A stretch of DNA of 64,000 nt. Origin: Acanthaster planci. Taxonomy: Eukaryota > Echinodermata > Asteroidea > Valvatida > Acanthasteridae. The position numbers and the translations under genes are program-made. Under the pieces are notes generated by a model. That model did not search any database. It saw nothing but the letters and a program-made list of their open reading frames with translations, and was not told where the DNA came from. The stretch spans positions 221,464 to 285,463 of the forward strand of contig NW_019091555.1 in assembly GCF_001949145.1 (NCBI RefSeq). Reading direction: 5' to 3'. Below are positions 1 through 13,800 of this stretch, piece after piece (positions within the stretch are counted from its first letter, which is position 1; each line of letters opens with the position of its first letter).

Positions 1-128
1 ACCAGTCTTGGGCATAAGGGTAAACAATGACAAAAGAATGCTTTTGTCACAGCTCATTTGAATAGCTTGAGAGTTGGTTTTTAAGACTGAATGACTAGTG
101 ATGGACTTGAATACAACACTGTTAAAAC
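1..128 (+). repeat. Partial copy of the CAGTGTTGTAG hAT-like MITE
   Basis: Shares AACAATGACAAA, GAATGCTTTTGT and TCATTTGAATAGCTTG with the element at 50780-50992 and ends near ACAACACTGTT. The left end is cut by the window edge. Confidence 0.6.
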
Positions 129-707
129 CTACTGTTCATGCACATGTTGACAAACAATGAACTTACAAATCTTACATTAATCTATGTGCAAACTGTGTCC
201 CTGAGCCAAATTTTTAATCTAGGGTTGAGTAAACATGAAAGATAGAACACCCTTGTTTTCTCTCTCTGTGCATAACATTTCTTTTTTTCCCATCGCAGTG
301 AATACCCGTGGAAACTTAAGCCACCTCAGAACTCCCACGGATTACCGAACCTGCCAACGTGCACTGCACAGCGGTTAATCAAGCAAAGCCACACAGACAA
401 AGATAACAAGAAAGGGAAAAACTCCAGTACATGTTTCTTTTGCCGTTCATTAAATCTTTCATTTCGTGGGCTCCTTTTGCTTGGCTGACCATGATCATCA
501 AACGATTCACCCAACTGATCTTTTAGAAAATACAAACCTGACAAAAGTACATGTTCTCTAAAAAGTAAACATGATCTTTGCTAAAATCCCCTAAAACTCT
601 TCTATGTTCAATAAAACTGCTCCTTTGGAAATTATCAACAAAGGATGCCACTCCCCCGCAGGTGTTTTTTTGCTGCCGTCACTGTCCGTCGGCCCTGACT
701 CTTCATA

Positions 708-830
708 CTTAGGCTGCATCCAAATCTCGTCTGGAGCTAGGTCTAGGTTTATGCTCAATTGGAAATACGCAGGGAGACGCTAACAGTAGCTGTACCTCTC
801 TAAGCCTGTTTCGTGAACAGCGTTAAACTA
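708..830 (+). repeat. Dispersed repeat, related copy at 46545-46682
   Basis: GGCTGCATC, CTCGTCT, GGAAATACGCAGGGAGACGC and AGCCTGTTTCG align in order with the segment at 46545-46682. Class unknown. Confidence 0.5.
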
Positions 831-1289
831 GCAAACTTTCATGGGTGCCGAATCCCGTGCAAAGTAACAGTGGCTGAAGAAGTCCCTCCCTGTGACAGGT
901 ATTCAATGACAGGTGGACAGTCATTCCAGGGGTAAGTTGACAAGTGGCATGACAATCAGGGGTAATACCCAGTCCCTCAAGTACAAGAGTGTGCAGGGGT
1001 TTGTAAACCAATGATGGCAAAGGAAACTCGGCATCGAGTCTTGAGCGCCCAATTGAGTGCCACGGTGAGTGACAAACCATGGGTTATTTACCTTCTTGCT
1101 TGCCACCGGACCACGGAGAGGAGTAGCTGAATAAAGAATAGCCTGATGACGTGCCCAGAGTGCTGTCTTCAAGGCTGCTCTTTCTCTCTGAAGAGTCCGG
1201 GAACAGACTGTTCCTGTTAACCAATCAGAAGAAAATGATACATACATCAAAAATTTACAGTCGGGTATAGTAGTTTTTTTTTTAAAGCC

Positions 1290-1316
1290 AGGATGAATGA
1301 ATGAATGAATGAGAGT

Positions 1317-1350
<34 letters not shown>

Positions 1351-1352
1351 TA
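1290..1352 (+). repeat. Compound microsatellite (GAAT)n (GA)n (CAGA)n
   Basis: Successive GAAT, GA and CAGA runs in about 60 bp. Confidence 0.9.
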
Positions 1353-1740
1353 GATTTCTCATAAATAAAAAAATATATCTGACTAAACAAGAGACTTCTC
1401 TTCCTTGTTAAATTTACGGTTACTTTTCTTCTCTTTGGAGTCTGACAACAGGAGAAGCCAATAGGATAATGAGAAGCTGGAGCAATTACCCCTTATAAGT
1501 GTATTACAGTTAACAAACCTCAATTAACACATTGTCTACTGCAGGAACATAAAATGTCAGATAATTAGGCAGGTACATGTATCTAATGACCAGAAGAAAA
1601 GATCCACAGCATAAAACGTAGCATATTACTGATACATTACAAATTTCTTATGGGTGTATTGCTCGCATGAAGGGTTTGTGAACCCTCCGTCACTGTGTGG
1701 AGGGGGGGAGGAGGGAGCGGGACAGGGGGGGGGTTGAAGC

Positions 1741-1890
1741 TAGCAGCTGGTTACATGTTGTGACCTTGAGCAAGCCACTTTACCCCAGCTGGCCTCTCTC
1801 TCAATCTAGGAGTATAATGGGTACATTGCGGGTTGAGCCCTGGTGTGCCCTGATACCAGACGCTCAAGTTGGTCTTGTGGCCTGATGAGC
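1741..1890 (+). repeat. L2/MIR-like SINE or LINE 3' tail
   Basis: Contains GTTGTGACCTTGAGCAAGCC, then ACTTTACC, CTCTCTCTCAATCT and TATAATGGGTAC, the arrangement seen in the L2-derived tail of vertebrate MIR (TGTGACCTTGGGCAAGTCACT...AAAATGGG). Assigned from remembered consensus only. Confidence 0.5.
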
Positions 1891-3582
1891 GGGGCTAATT
1901 GTAATTAGCACTATGAACAGGTGCATATTTGTTCCTAATGCATGCACGTTGTTTATCATTACTGTAAACTCCAACCCGCATCTGTTGCATCATCTGATGC
2001 TGAGTTTTTACACAAAGAGCCGTAAACAGCCCGGGGGTATTTACACAAACTTTCCCTGGCTCTTTTCAGAATTTGCTTTAGCCTCCACTAATGCCACGGC
2101 CAAGGCTGGAAGGGGGAGAGAGGGAGGAGGTATCAGATGATTCCTCTCCCCAAGCTCCGATTGAATAAGAGATCCCGGAACCGTCCATGATACAAAAAGC
2201 TTGTGTAATTTTCAAAACGGTCATGGCTGGTCGGCCAACCGTGAACCAATGCTGGGCTTGGCATTTGTTGAGTACGGGACGGGATTTCAAAGGGGCAACT
2301 GGAAAAGAGACAGATCGGGAGAAAAAAAATTTATGGTTGTAGATTTACAGCAAAAACAACATGGCACACGCAGATGGGTTCAATGGCTCTTCACGGTGAC
2401 CTGCAGTTTTCATTTAATTTCTGAAGTGGGAAAGGGTAATATAATAGCGGGAGGCCTTGTGGAAGTGTTAGGGTCAGTAGATGGTATCCCAGGAAAGACC
2501 GGGTAGAATTTTACAGACAAATGCAGCTCTGTGGAACAGAGGGGAGTTGATCAATTCATTATTGGATCGGTCTGTTTTTCTCATTAATCAGGCGTGAGAA
2601 AGTGATTTTTCCTTCAATTCTGTACTATGGAGAATATTCACAATTTCGGTTGCTTTACTTCAATAACCCGAACCACACCAATGTCCTAAATCCAACAAAG
2701 ATACTGTGTAATTCTATGATTTGATTTACACTCAACCTCAGGGCCACATCTTCACCAAGTGTGAATGCCTCTTATGTCCATTAATAGCAATAAAAGTACA
2801 TGTATATGCTCAGCCAATATAGCGGCTATTAAGCCAAACACCTGCTGAGAACCAGCCACTCATCCCACAGGCAACATCTGACATTTTAGCCGGTAACCAC
2901 TTTCTGCTGAGCAAATATTGTCTGTGTGTAAGCGAACTTCTGCACATAGCACAGCATCCCCCCCTCGACACTCTGCTTTATGACAGCTGCTTCAGAGCAT
3001 TCCTGAATGGGCAAGAAATGTGGCATTATGCTTTTTTCCAGCTTGGAAGAACCATATGCTACACAACTCCCGACACAGCGAAGATCTATGGGCCTCGAGC
3101 TGGACCACAAAAGGGCGCTATTTTCTGACCAACAAAAGCTCCTTTGGTCGGGACAGACTTTGGCTGTTTCACAAACGACTAGGAAATGTAGGCGTCAGGG
3201 TTGCATCATTACCAACACACTGAACACTCCCCCGCCAACATGGCTCTTTCCAACTGATGAGGGGGTGCTTCTGCTCGAGGTAGATACACCCGATGGCGAC
3301 AAAGAATCTTAGGGTGGGGGGGTGGGGGTACACACAGGTACACATGGGCCAGGAACAACTCGGAGTACATGTACTACATGTACGTGCCATCTATCACAGC
3401 ACTTGTCTCTGCCTAAACTCAAATATTGGCTTTGTGGTAGCATAATTGCAGTATGCATGGTAAAGTGGGTAAGTTCAGTACCCAGTCTTTGGGATGGCGC
3501 CTCCTTGTACATGTACCAGACCATTGATCCAGAGGTAATTATTTACTTCCACAGTCAGTGATTCTTGCAAAATTTTACCCAT

Positions 3583-3711
3583 CAACAAACAAACAAACAA
3601 ACAAACAAACAAACAAACAAACAAACAAACAAACACCCCAACAAACAAACAAACAAACAAACAACCCCAACACCCCAACAAACAAACAAACAAACAAACA
3701 AACAAACAAAA
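3583..3711 (+). repeat. (CAAA)n microsatellite
   Basis: About 130 bp of CAAA units interrupted by CCCCAA patches. It makes long spurious open frames on both strands. Confidence 0.95.
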
Positions 3712-5329
3712 GGTTGCTTTCACTGAGGACCATGGATATGCATGTATCCTGGAGCAGGATATCAAGCCACGACAGCCGTCATATGCCTGGAAACAGACTG
3801 GGCCTTTGTTTGAGCTATCGGACTCAGAGTGGACTGGTAAATGAGCTGTAGGACCCATTGAGCGCCCTACTCTCAAAGAGCCATTGAAGGATACACTGAG
3901 CACACAGTCTGGAATATGCAACTCATATTTTCAATAGAATGTGCACAAAAAGTAATGCCTTTTGCAGTGTTTACCACTGAAGGTGAATAGTTTTGTGGGA
4001 GTCAAAATGTCCGCGACAAACACATTTCCTGAGGTCCTCAAGACAACATTTTCTTTGGTATTCAGGAAACAGGCCTTTGCACATTAACTCATCGCCGGCA
4101 AAAACGACAACAGAAAACGCAGCAAAACTACGGCTACAAGCAATACATGTAGTTGCTGTACTTTGCTATTCACATCCAGCATCGTTCTCCTCTGCTCCTT
4201 TGTAATGGAGCAAGATTAAAATTGATCACACTGAATTGACCCAGAATGGACGCTAGCTCTCTTGCACGGCACACCTAAGGGTATAAACAGCCTTTCTGAA
4301 TATCCCAAAATTGGAGATAAATTCCAAAAAGCAGCGTTCCACACGGGCAACGATGAGTGGTACCATCACAGTTTATAAAGAGCAACACCATCACGATTCA
4401 CTTTGAGTCTTCCCCCCCCCTCCCAATTCGGACATTTTCGGAAATAAGTCTGTATTCACATGCACATGTATCTTACAATCTCCCTTCCACTGCCAAAACC
4501 TCCGTGGGGATACTCTGAGAATTTGGCTGTGCAATGGCATCCCCCCCACACTGTGATGTGAACTGCACCGTGTACACAGCACGGGAACGCATGCCCCCCC
4601 CGCCCTAATTTTTCTACCAAGCTGCCATTTTCAACCTTCCGTCACCCTGACAGAAAAAAAAAAAAAAATCCTGGTATCAGACTGCCGTATAAGATCGATA
4701 CAAATGGCCCAAAGGTAGACAGAAGCGTCTATGGTCACCCAAATATTGCCCATTGATGCCTGTGCGGCATTCCTCCAACCCAACCCCATGAACAATTGAA
4801 ACATTTCCAGAGTAAGATGGATGATGCGGATCTATTAAAGTTAATTCCAGTTAATTCCGACAGCTAAACTGCCTCCGCTAAAGAAATGTAGGAATAAAAG
4901 AGATGACTCGACAGGCCTGCACCTGGCCTGGATCGCATGAATGGCCAGGCCTTTGTAGCTTCCACTCTGTTTGCCCAATTCTTTCAGTGCCAAGGACACT
5001 GACAAAAAGGGGAAAAAAATACAAAATACAAAAGGGGAAAAATACAAATGACAAGCAGTGCAAAGGAGAGAAAAAAATGACTTCCCGGTACTTGCAATGG
5101 GTCTCTGTGACCCACCTCAAAGGTACTGAAGGGGGAATTATTTTGGTGATCAACTTTGCAGTTCAAGGTTGAAACTCAAGATTTTGTTTTTTTAACAGAT
5201 TGCCGGTCGTTTTACATTTGATACATATTTAAAGGGCCACTCCCTCCACGCAGGGTTAGGTAGTTTTTGACCATCTGATGTTGTTGATTTTCAACATGTA
5301 CATTTTTTGAATGAGTACACCCGTACTTG

Positions 5330-5487
5330 TTACCCTGGTCATTATGAGGACCAAAAACATTATGGGGACACATTTTGTCCTCACAACTGGTCATTACAAG
5401 GACCAAACCATTATGGGGACACATTTGTCCTCACAACTGGTCCTCTTGAGGACCAAAAACATTATGGGGACACATTTTTGTCCTCCC
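5330..5487 (+). repeat. Minisatellite, about 55-bp unit, three copies
   Basis: Each unit has AGGACCAAA, CATTATGGGGACACATTTTG and TCCTCACAACTGGTC. A related half unit with ATGGGGACATG lies at about 5600-5635. Confidence 0.85.
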
Positions 5488-7821
5488 GACAAAATCTTGA
5501 CTTTCATAACAAATGAAACTGCCCCTAAAAATGAAATGAAGGCCAACCTGTACGCACTTACGGCACACATTACACACCTGTTGAATGCTAGTTATTATAG
5601 GGACAACATTTTTTATGGGGACATGTGAAAGTCCCCACAATCCGGTCCAAAGTGTCCTTCAGTGTCCCTGCAATGTAGTACCAGCCAGGGGCAAGATTAT
5701 GAACAGCTAGAGACAACGGACAAGAAGATACAGAAGATTTGGGTGCTTTTGCATTGAACGCAAATACTAGGAGCACTGTCACAAAGGGACTGTGTACCCA
5801 GTGAGATGAGTGAGCCAAACTGTAAACGGACATGCGAACAGAAACAAGGATGGAAAAGCCGACACATTTTAAAAAGAACATGAACCTCAGGGGCAAGAAA
5901 AAATAGAAAAAAAAATTTAAAAAAAATAAGGAGAAGAAACAAAAGCAAGAATGTTTATAAACAGGACTGTGACTGAACAGGACTGAAACTCAGTACAAAA
6001 TGTAGAGTTGATGATGGGCGAGGACAAGGAAAAACGACGCATGCGACAATGTTAAATGGAATGAAAACAAGAACGCCATTCAGAATGTCAACAACTTTGG
6101 AAACAATAACCGAATAGAGAAACAACGCGCAAACATCCAACCACCAACAAAACCAAACCAAAACAGACAACCAACATCTGAGCTAACACTTCACAAGATG
6201 CTAAATGTCAAACAGAAATTAAATTTCATCTTCATCACACATCCCTACAGCCAACATCACTCAAAAATGTTTGGCTAGAGCAAAACAAACCAAACACAGA
6301 GGCTCATAATTAGCTGTCAATTAATGATCAAATGAGGTGGGCAATCAACAATTACTCTCATTATTTCAGAGAGTGGACTTTAATTTTTTTCAACATACAA
6401 AAAAAATGTGCACTAATGAAAATTTAATTTGTTCAATCTGAACTCTCCTCTCTATGGGTGCACTCGTTACACTGCACGCCACCCGAGTAAATGAAAAAAT
6501 GTGACGACGGAAAAAAAAAATTGAATGCTAAAAAGATATATTTGAGAGGAAAAGGGTTCAAGTACAAAGTACTCTGTCCTCGGTCAATGCTCTGTGTGTT
6601 CGGTGAAGCCATTCACAGAAGCTCCGCCCATATATGACCCACTTCAAAATGACACACAGTGGGGGTGTTCATAATAATTCTCCTGTCTCTCCTGGCGCGC
6701 ACGGTGTTGTATGGGGGGAGGGGAAGTCAGAACAGGGAAAAAAAACCTCTGACAACAGGGTTAGGTCTGTGGGTTCCCGGGGCCAGCGGTGCTATGCACT
6801 AGTTCACCTTGACAATGAAACGCAGAGTGGGAAAAATAAAAGAGATAAAGAGTGACAGAGTTCTTGGGGGAACAGAGAATTCGTGATCTATTGTTCCCAC
6901 TCCATGGGGCTTGGTGAGGTAAATTTTTTCCCTACATTTCTTTCCTTTTTGTCTCTTTCTCTCTTGATTGTCTTTCTGGTCTGTGTCAAGGATAGGGCAC
7001 GGTGGGAATCAGTGGGCTCTGAAGCGCAGCAAAGCCCTGGCAGCGTGGGGGGGGGTGGAGGTTGGAGAAGAAGGCAGGGGCTGAATAGTGCAAGACCGAG
7101 ATGTCATTCCCGGTGATTGCACCTTTCGTCTGTGTATAAGGAAGGAAGGAAGCTTAGCTGTGCATATGTGTGCACGTGTGCAGACATGCTCATTAGCACG
7201 TAGGACTGCGCTTCACCGAACTGAGTCTGTCTACTGGCCGGACAAACAAATTGCACTAAGAAAACCAAATACAAACCCTCCAAAGTGCACAAATACGGAA
7301 ACACAACAACAACAACAAAACCCAAATAGTGTTGAGGCAACATGCATGGGTTGTTTCAGGTTGTAAAACATGGCCGTGTCCAATCAAACCCGATGTACAG
7401 TCATCATTTCTTGATTTGTGCATGTGAATTCACACCAAACAAAACCAGAATTTTTGAAAACAATTAGGCTGTGATTTTTATCCTTAATGTGTCGTTTTTG
7501 AAAGGGACATGTATTTTTCTAGTAACTCTAATGAATGCCATCAAGTGTGTCCAAGTCAGCTGGATATCTACATACATGTATCTGCAATTTGGGCAAGATT
7601 TCTCCACTTCTGTTTGGGCACATTTTGTACCTGTCAAGTACGCTACATTAAATGGATATCTTTTACGGCCGAAATATCTTTTTCTTTCGGTTATTATCGA
7701 AAGAACTGAAGATCTGAAAAAAAAGGCAAATGCAGGGTTCCAAAAGAAACCTGCAAACCAAATCTCATGACTTTTCTAGCACTTCCCAGAATTAACAGAT
7801 AACAATTTCCATGACAATTAA

Positions 7822-7880
7822 TTAACCCTAACCCTCCTCAATCCTTCACCTGTTGGAGGACTGAGGAGTGTTAGGGTTAC
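7822..7880 (+). mobile_element. 59-bp TTAA-flanked palindromic mini-element, copy 1
   Basis: TTAA then CCCTAACCCTCCTC, a short centre, then GAGGAGTGTTAGGG and TTAC. The arms pair over about 24 bases. It is the reverse complement of 48403-48461 with two differences in 59. Confidence 0.7.
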
Positions 7881-10800
7881 TGCCATTCTGCAGATACAAG
7901 AAGTCTGGTATTACGAACTAGAAGACTTGCAAAAGCCAAATGTATCGTTCCTCCATTAAGACATTCAACGTGGTCCATTGCCCATGAAAATAAAGCTTGC
8001 ATGATGTTGATTTCCATGACTTTTTTGCCTGTGACAACAGGATTCCAAGACATCCTATTTCCCCCAATTTTACTTTTCAATGATTTTCCAGGATGACATC
8101 TTCTCCCGGAATTTTCCAAGATTTTTCATGAATGTCTGAACCCTGTGAATGCGTGACTATGAAAAGAGGCCGATGCTTATAAGCGAAAATGAGGCTTTGT
8201 ATGTGGAGGCTTTGTGTGTGATTTTACTAATAAACATGGAGGCTTGGAATAGTTCTTGATGTCTTGTCATGATCTGTGACGGTGTGGGACGTTATATGAA
8301 ATAGATTGGCCTCAAATTTGTAAAAAGTCACTGGGGGAATCAAAAAAAAGAAAGATTACATACACGCCCTGAAAAAAAAAAAGTAGCTGGTTAGAAAAAA
8401 TGGTTGCCAGTAGTCATTTAAATACAAAATATACATGCAACACTTTTCACTTGTGTAACACAAATTTTGTATTTTGTAAGGGAAATGCCTCGGGTGAAAA
8501 GTGCATTATTAGTACCAATGCATACATTAACACACTTTACATGAACTTCATTTATTTTTCCGCGTCTGTCCTGATGAAAGATTCATTCACCCTTCAGTAA
8601 AGAATTTACACATAAAGCCAGTTCGCAGCAGCTGTCCGTTACCTTGGGAAAGGAGTGGGCGGGGGAAAGGAGTGGGCGGAGGAGGCAACAGTTGTTTATG
8701 GGGAGGGTGTGTAAGAATCATACTCATCTGATATTGACTACGATAAGCCAGCGTTAAAGTCAAGTCCATCACTTCTGAGTCTGAGTTTAACTGGTTTGAG
8801 TCCAAATCTGAGGCAGAAAAATCCAAGTCCAAGTCAGAAATGCCCAATCCGAGTCCTTCCACAAACCAAATATTCTCATACATACCAACAACGACATGAC
8901 TAAAGAATGGACATGCACCCTGGTAGGAACAGCAGAAACTAAGTCCTATTTATGATCAGTAATTGCCAAAAGTTCACAGCGCCGCTATAATTATTCTGAA
9001 CATACTTTTTATACAGGCGACAATTTCACAGGTTGGAGATGATAGAGAGGAGTTGCTGAAATTCTATGTTCATTTGCTTGTGTAATCAGAACAGTGAAGG
9101 GACGCTGAGGAAAAAAACACAGTTGTGCCGGGCTCCAGTCTTTTTGGAGTTCCAAACACCAAGACCGAGTCTGTCACAAAGTAGACTTGAGTCTGGGTCT
9201 AGACTCAATTCCTACAACATTCCATTGGGAAATAATTCTGTGATTTTTGTTTTGTTTTGTTGCATAACTGTTCCTCCTCTGTCCCAACTAAACTAGTCAC
9301 GTAGACACCCCCCCTTGATCTGTAACCTTGTGAAATGACTTTGTATTCTTCAGTTAATTGCATTTCCAAGATTTGAAATTCTCCGCTCATGGTAAACAAA
9401 ATCGACATGCAGGCAGATTCAATTAGTCACACCGTGTGAATCTGCATTTAACACAAGCAAATTTGCTGGGTGTCTCTTTTGTTGCCATTTGGTAACCTTT
9501 TTGAAGTTCATGTATATATCCTCTTAGAATTAACGCCAGGTGCAGAAGCCCACGTGTCAGCAAGGCAGTTCCTATTGCTAGCCAACTTGTTGAGCAACAA
9601 ATAACTGTTGGTTGAACCCAGACGTGTCAGGTGCAGAAAATACCATGCGCCATGCGTAGATGCCTCCTTTATCTCCTCTGGGAATATTTTACACTTTACC
9701 AGCATCACTGGCACATATTCAGGAATTGGGTCCGGGAGGAGCAAAATGAATTTTTTTTTTTAAATGACGGTCTATCCGTGAAATTTCTCATGCCCTCCCT
9801 GGTGATAGTACCGTTTCAAAAGTGTCAGCCCTTTCAATTCCTTATAAAAAAAAAGACTGCAACATGTCATGGGGATGACGGAAGCTCCATACCCCCTCCC
9901 CGGATGCACCACTGAGCATGGGACCATCAATTGGCCAATCAGGTAATAGGAATTTATTCAGGTATTGTTGATGCATGAATTTTGAACGAATGCTATTGTT
10001 CTCCCTTTAGTCTTCTCAAAATAGACACAGCGTCACCTTCTCAAGTTTTTCTGGCACCTCCAAATTGATCCAGCCACAGGTAATTAGGCGTGGCATCACA
10101 TCTGCATTCAGTTAGACCTTTCACACACTGGCGGCTGTTTTGGGGGCACACCTGTTCTCTACCTCCCCTCCCCCTGGAATCCATCAATATTTATAGTCTT
10201 GCCATCCCTTCAAGCAGGAGAAGCATGAGTCAAAGACTCCCCCCCCCCAGCCTCGGAGGAGGGGAGGAAGTCAGAGAACTGGGTTCTTTACTGATTGGCT
10301 TGGGGGGGTAGGGGTAGGTACATGTGGGTACAAGGTTGAATGGTGAGGGCTTGGGATACATTTTGGGGGTGGGATGAGGTATTGACTGGTCAGGACCTGA
10401 CCTGCTTAAAAAAAGGCCGCTAATCTGTCCCTCGTGGAAAACATTAAACCAAACAGGTCATGATCTTGGAGTGCTTGGCTCATCCAAGGGGCACAGGTGG
10501 CCTCTTTGTAGCTGTCACAGGAATAGCTCATTTGGATGCTTATGGTTTTTGCTGATGGGGAAGCTGCTCACTCTGCCTTCCCTTTAGAGACGTGCCTGCC
10601 TTCAACTGCTCCCCCCCCTCAATTCTTCATGACTTGATGAGTGCATTTCATTCTAAAGAAATGATCCTGAATGCTTAATCCAGTATTGGATAAAACAGCC
10701 TGTACAGGGCAAAAGGTTTTCACTTCCTCACACAGAGGAAATCTCGTATTTTCATTTGTGTTCAATTTTGTATATTACAAATGAAAACTTGAAACCCGAA

Positions 10801-13800
10801 ACCAAAACCTTCCGCGACAAGGTGTTCAGCACTACAAGGGCGTCTGTTTTGCATGTGAAAATATACCCCAGTTTAGTTGACCTTTGTCTCACTGAATTGG
10901 ATACCGGTGGTGGTAACCGGTATTCTTCACTGACTACCGCACACATACATGTAGGGCCAGTTCCACGTAGAGAGGCTGAGCACAACGAAGTGAATAGAAT
11001 TTCTGCTTAGCAAAAGCCGGTTACCAAGCAAACCAAGCAAAGATATTATACTATCTTTTGACTGGTTCATGGCTGATTGGTACTTAGCACATAAGCAAAA
11101 GTTTTTATATTGAAAGCTCTTGAGCCTGGTTGATATAAATCAGGTAAAGGGCCAAAAATGTCAGGTGATATATGCAAGTACACTGCATCGGATCCTTTCT
11201 CTGATTTTTATCTTCAACTTGAGAAATGTCTAAACATCTGGCCCTGACAACTTAACAGGGGAAAATAATAGGGTCACGCAGGGAGACAAAAGTCAGAGAG
11301 AATCTGGGGGTAACAACAAGGTATAAAATTGCTAGACCTACTGCTTCCCTTGGCCAAGAAGACTGCGTGAGGCACGGCTCTGTGACTGCTCCAGACAGCA
11401 TGAGTACACCGATCTTTCCTAGAATCGGTGGCAATTCAAATCTTCCGGGAACGTCCAACAATAAGCCTGCGCCTTGGCTGCCAACTATAGTCGTGGCATT
11501 TGGGTCTCAAAATCCCCACGTCCCCCCCCACCCCCACTAAATCTACTACTACTACTTTGAAGAACCCACTGTTCCCGGAAGCTCAGATGGCAGGATCGTT
11601 CCAATCTCAGAGCAAATTAGTCATGACAGTCTTGACTTCATTTCTGATCTTTGGGGGGGGGGAAGAGGGGGAACCGACACACATCTTGAACTTGTGAACT
11701 CCAAAGAGACAAGGTTCTGTGGCATTCCTAATTCTGAGTCCAGTCTTTGATTGGGAACTTCCTTGAAGAAGTCTGTCACTTTGCCTTGTTAGATTCCAAA
11801 TTACATGTGTGCGGAATCTCAAGAAAGCCATCACTTTAAATAAAACAAAAAGGGGGGTGGGGATCACTGGGGGAGGGGCATTGATAGGATACTTTCCCTA
11901 ATCGTAGATTTTAAAATTGAGTGACTGACTGACAGCAAAATACGTCACTGTAAATGCGCCGTTTAATGATGGAAGATGTTAAGAACCAAGCATCTTGAAT
12001 GGTAGCACCCAAGTCAGCTGATACCCAGCCAAGCGCCCTCCCCCCCATTTGGGATCCTTCACGGTTGGAAATTTCAACCAAAAATTACTCTGGCTATTTT
12101 CATTCTCGTCCAGTATGGGGCACATGACCAATTCTTGTGGTCACAAGCCCCATACCTCCATTCAGTTTGGTCTAGCGATGCACGACCACAATACTCACAA
12201 ATGCAAATCCTCCCCCTCAAATTTCTCCTAACACTCATTCCAATGCAAACGGCATGTCACAAGGCGCCAGTCACCTCAACCACCCAAACCTGGCCTTGCA
12301 CTTTATCCACACCCGGCCAACGATCAAGGGAAAAACCAGGGCGTCTCTGCACTGAACTCTGAAAAAAAAAAACACTCCTGGAAAACGGATCAAAAGGCGG
12401 ATTTTGCTCCACTAATGAATACAACAGATGCGGCGGAAAGTAGCCATTTACTGCAGGGGCAAAGGACTACCAAGTGTCCCACATCTTCATATAATGCACA
12501 TACAAATGCGCAAGTGAGCCCCAGGTTTAGAACCAAAGACCTGGAGAAAAGAAAAGGTTAAAAAAATCAAAAGCCTGAATATTCCACTTCTCATCTTTCT
12601 TTCTTTTCTTTGCTCAGGAGTTGGATGGGATTTACATGTCGTTACATGTCAGACAAAAACCACAGTCATCCCTTGTATAAAACTCCCATTTTGTCCTCTG
12701 CTCAGTTTGTGGATTTAGATGTACCCCTGCGCTAAGATTTAACTCTCCTGTGGTTTGACCTTTCAAAACCTTGCAAAATCTGTTTGCTAGTTGGATGGCT
12801 AAAAAAAAAAAAATCATGGACCTTTTAAAACGCTCAAAATTTGTTGCTACTGCACTACCAAAGCTTTCAGAACCCTTTGAAAGGTACTGAAATGTAGAAA
12901 AATTGAGCTATGGTACAGGCCTACCCCTACGATAAAGGTATGGAAAGTCTCTCAGAAAAACGGCCACACCCTCCAAAACCTTTCGAAAGGAATTGAAAGG
13001 TGAAGGTATTGCTTAATGGTTGAAATGTGCCTACAGTATACATGTACACGTGTGTAACATCAGACTGTAAAATGGTACGGTTGCCATGGTTGTGATGGCA
13101 ATAATACAGGAGGGAATGACTGTAGATTCCAGCTGGGATGCCTGAGCATCTGAAACTGCAAACGCTCTCTGCTGTGTTCAATTTTTTTTCTCTCTGTCGA
13201 TCTGAAAGCTGACAAGTTACACAGGTGATGCTGACAACCAGGCCTTGGGTTCAAACAGCATTGCTTCATTGGGGGTTATTCTGACATTCCACATTTGACC
13301 TTAAACTAGAAGCAAACCCGTGGCCGAAGCAGCTAACGTTACTGGACAGAATTATGCAAACTTTGACGGCTAGCAACAACCCCGCTAAGTTGAAACAAAA
13401 CACGGGGTGACAGAGGGCTGGATCTCCCTCCCCCCAAACAAACTCCACTCCCCTGGGGAAGACTTCACAAGCCTATTACCCTCTCCCCCCCCCAAAAAAA
13501 ACCCTTTTGACTGCAGGGTCACGTTTGTCTGGAGGCTACGGGGTCGGCAAATCCACACATTATAAGGCCATGGACCCTTCCCATCAATAATCAGGGGACC
13601 AAGCGACATTAACAGATGACTGAAACACAGGGAGACGGCCACAGAGAGGGAAGCGATTGAGGCTGGCTCATGCATTTCATGGAGGGCCGAGGGCCACAAG
13701 TCAGATTATCACACCTCGCAAGGTGCTTGACATTTTCCTGGGCCTGGAAATCTCTCCAACCTGCTATTAATTGGGCCACTTTTTCTCACTCACTCCTTTC

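Larger units (their letters stand above)
131..5300. other. No gene recognised; sparse repeats
   Basis: Open frames are short and not protein-like in composition. The stretch contains the repeats listed separately at 708-830, 1290-1352, 1741-1890 and 3583-3711, plus G-, C- and A-runs. It could include distal 3' UTR of SMG7, but nothing shows it. Confidence 0.6.

Noticed and set aside
326-544. Minus-strand frame with DQLGESFDDHGQPSKRSPRN, looking protein-like
   Set aside because: Charged composition is suggestive, but splice sites are poor, no family is recognised and the frame runs on into hydrophobic non-coding-like sequence.
3475-3921. 148-codon minus-strand frame with Cys/Leu/Phe/Val repeats
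   Set aside because: Produced by the CAAA microsatellite, not a gene.
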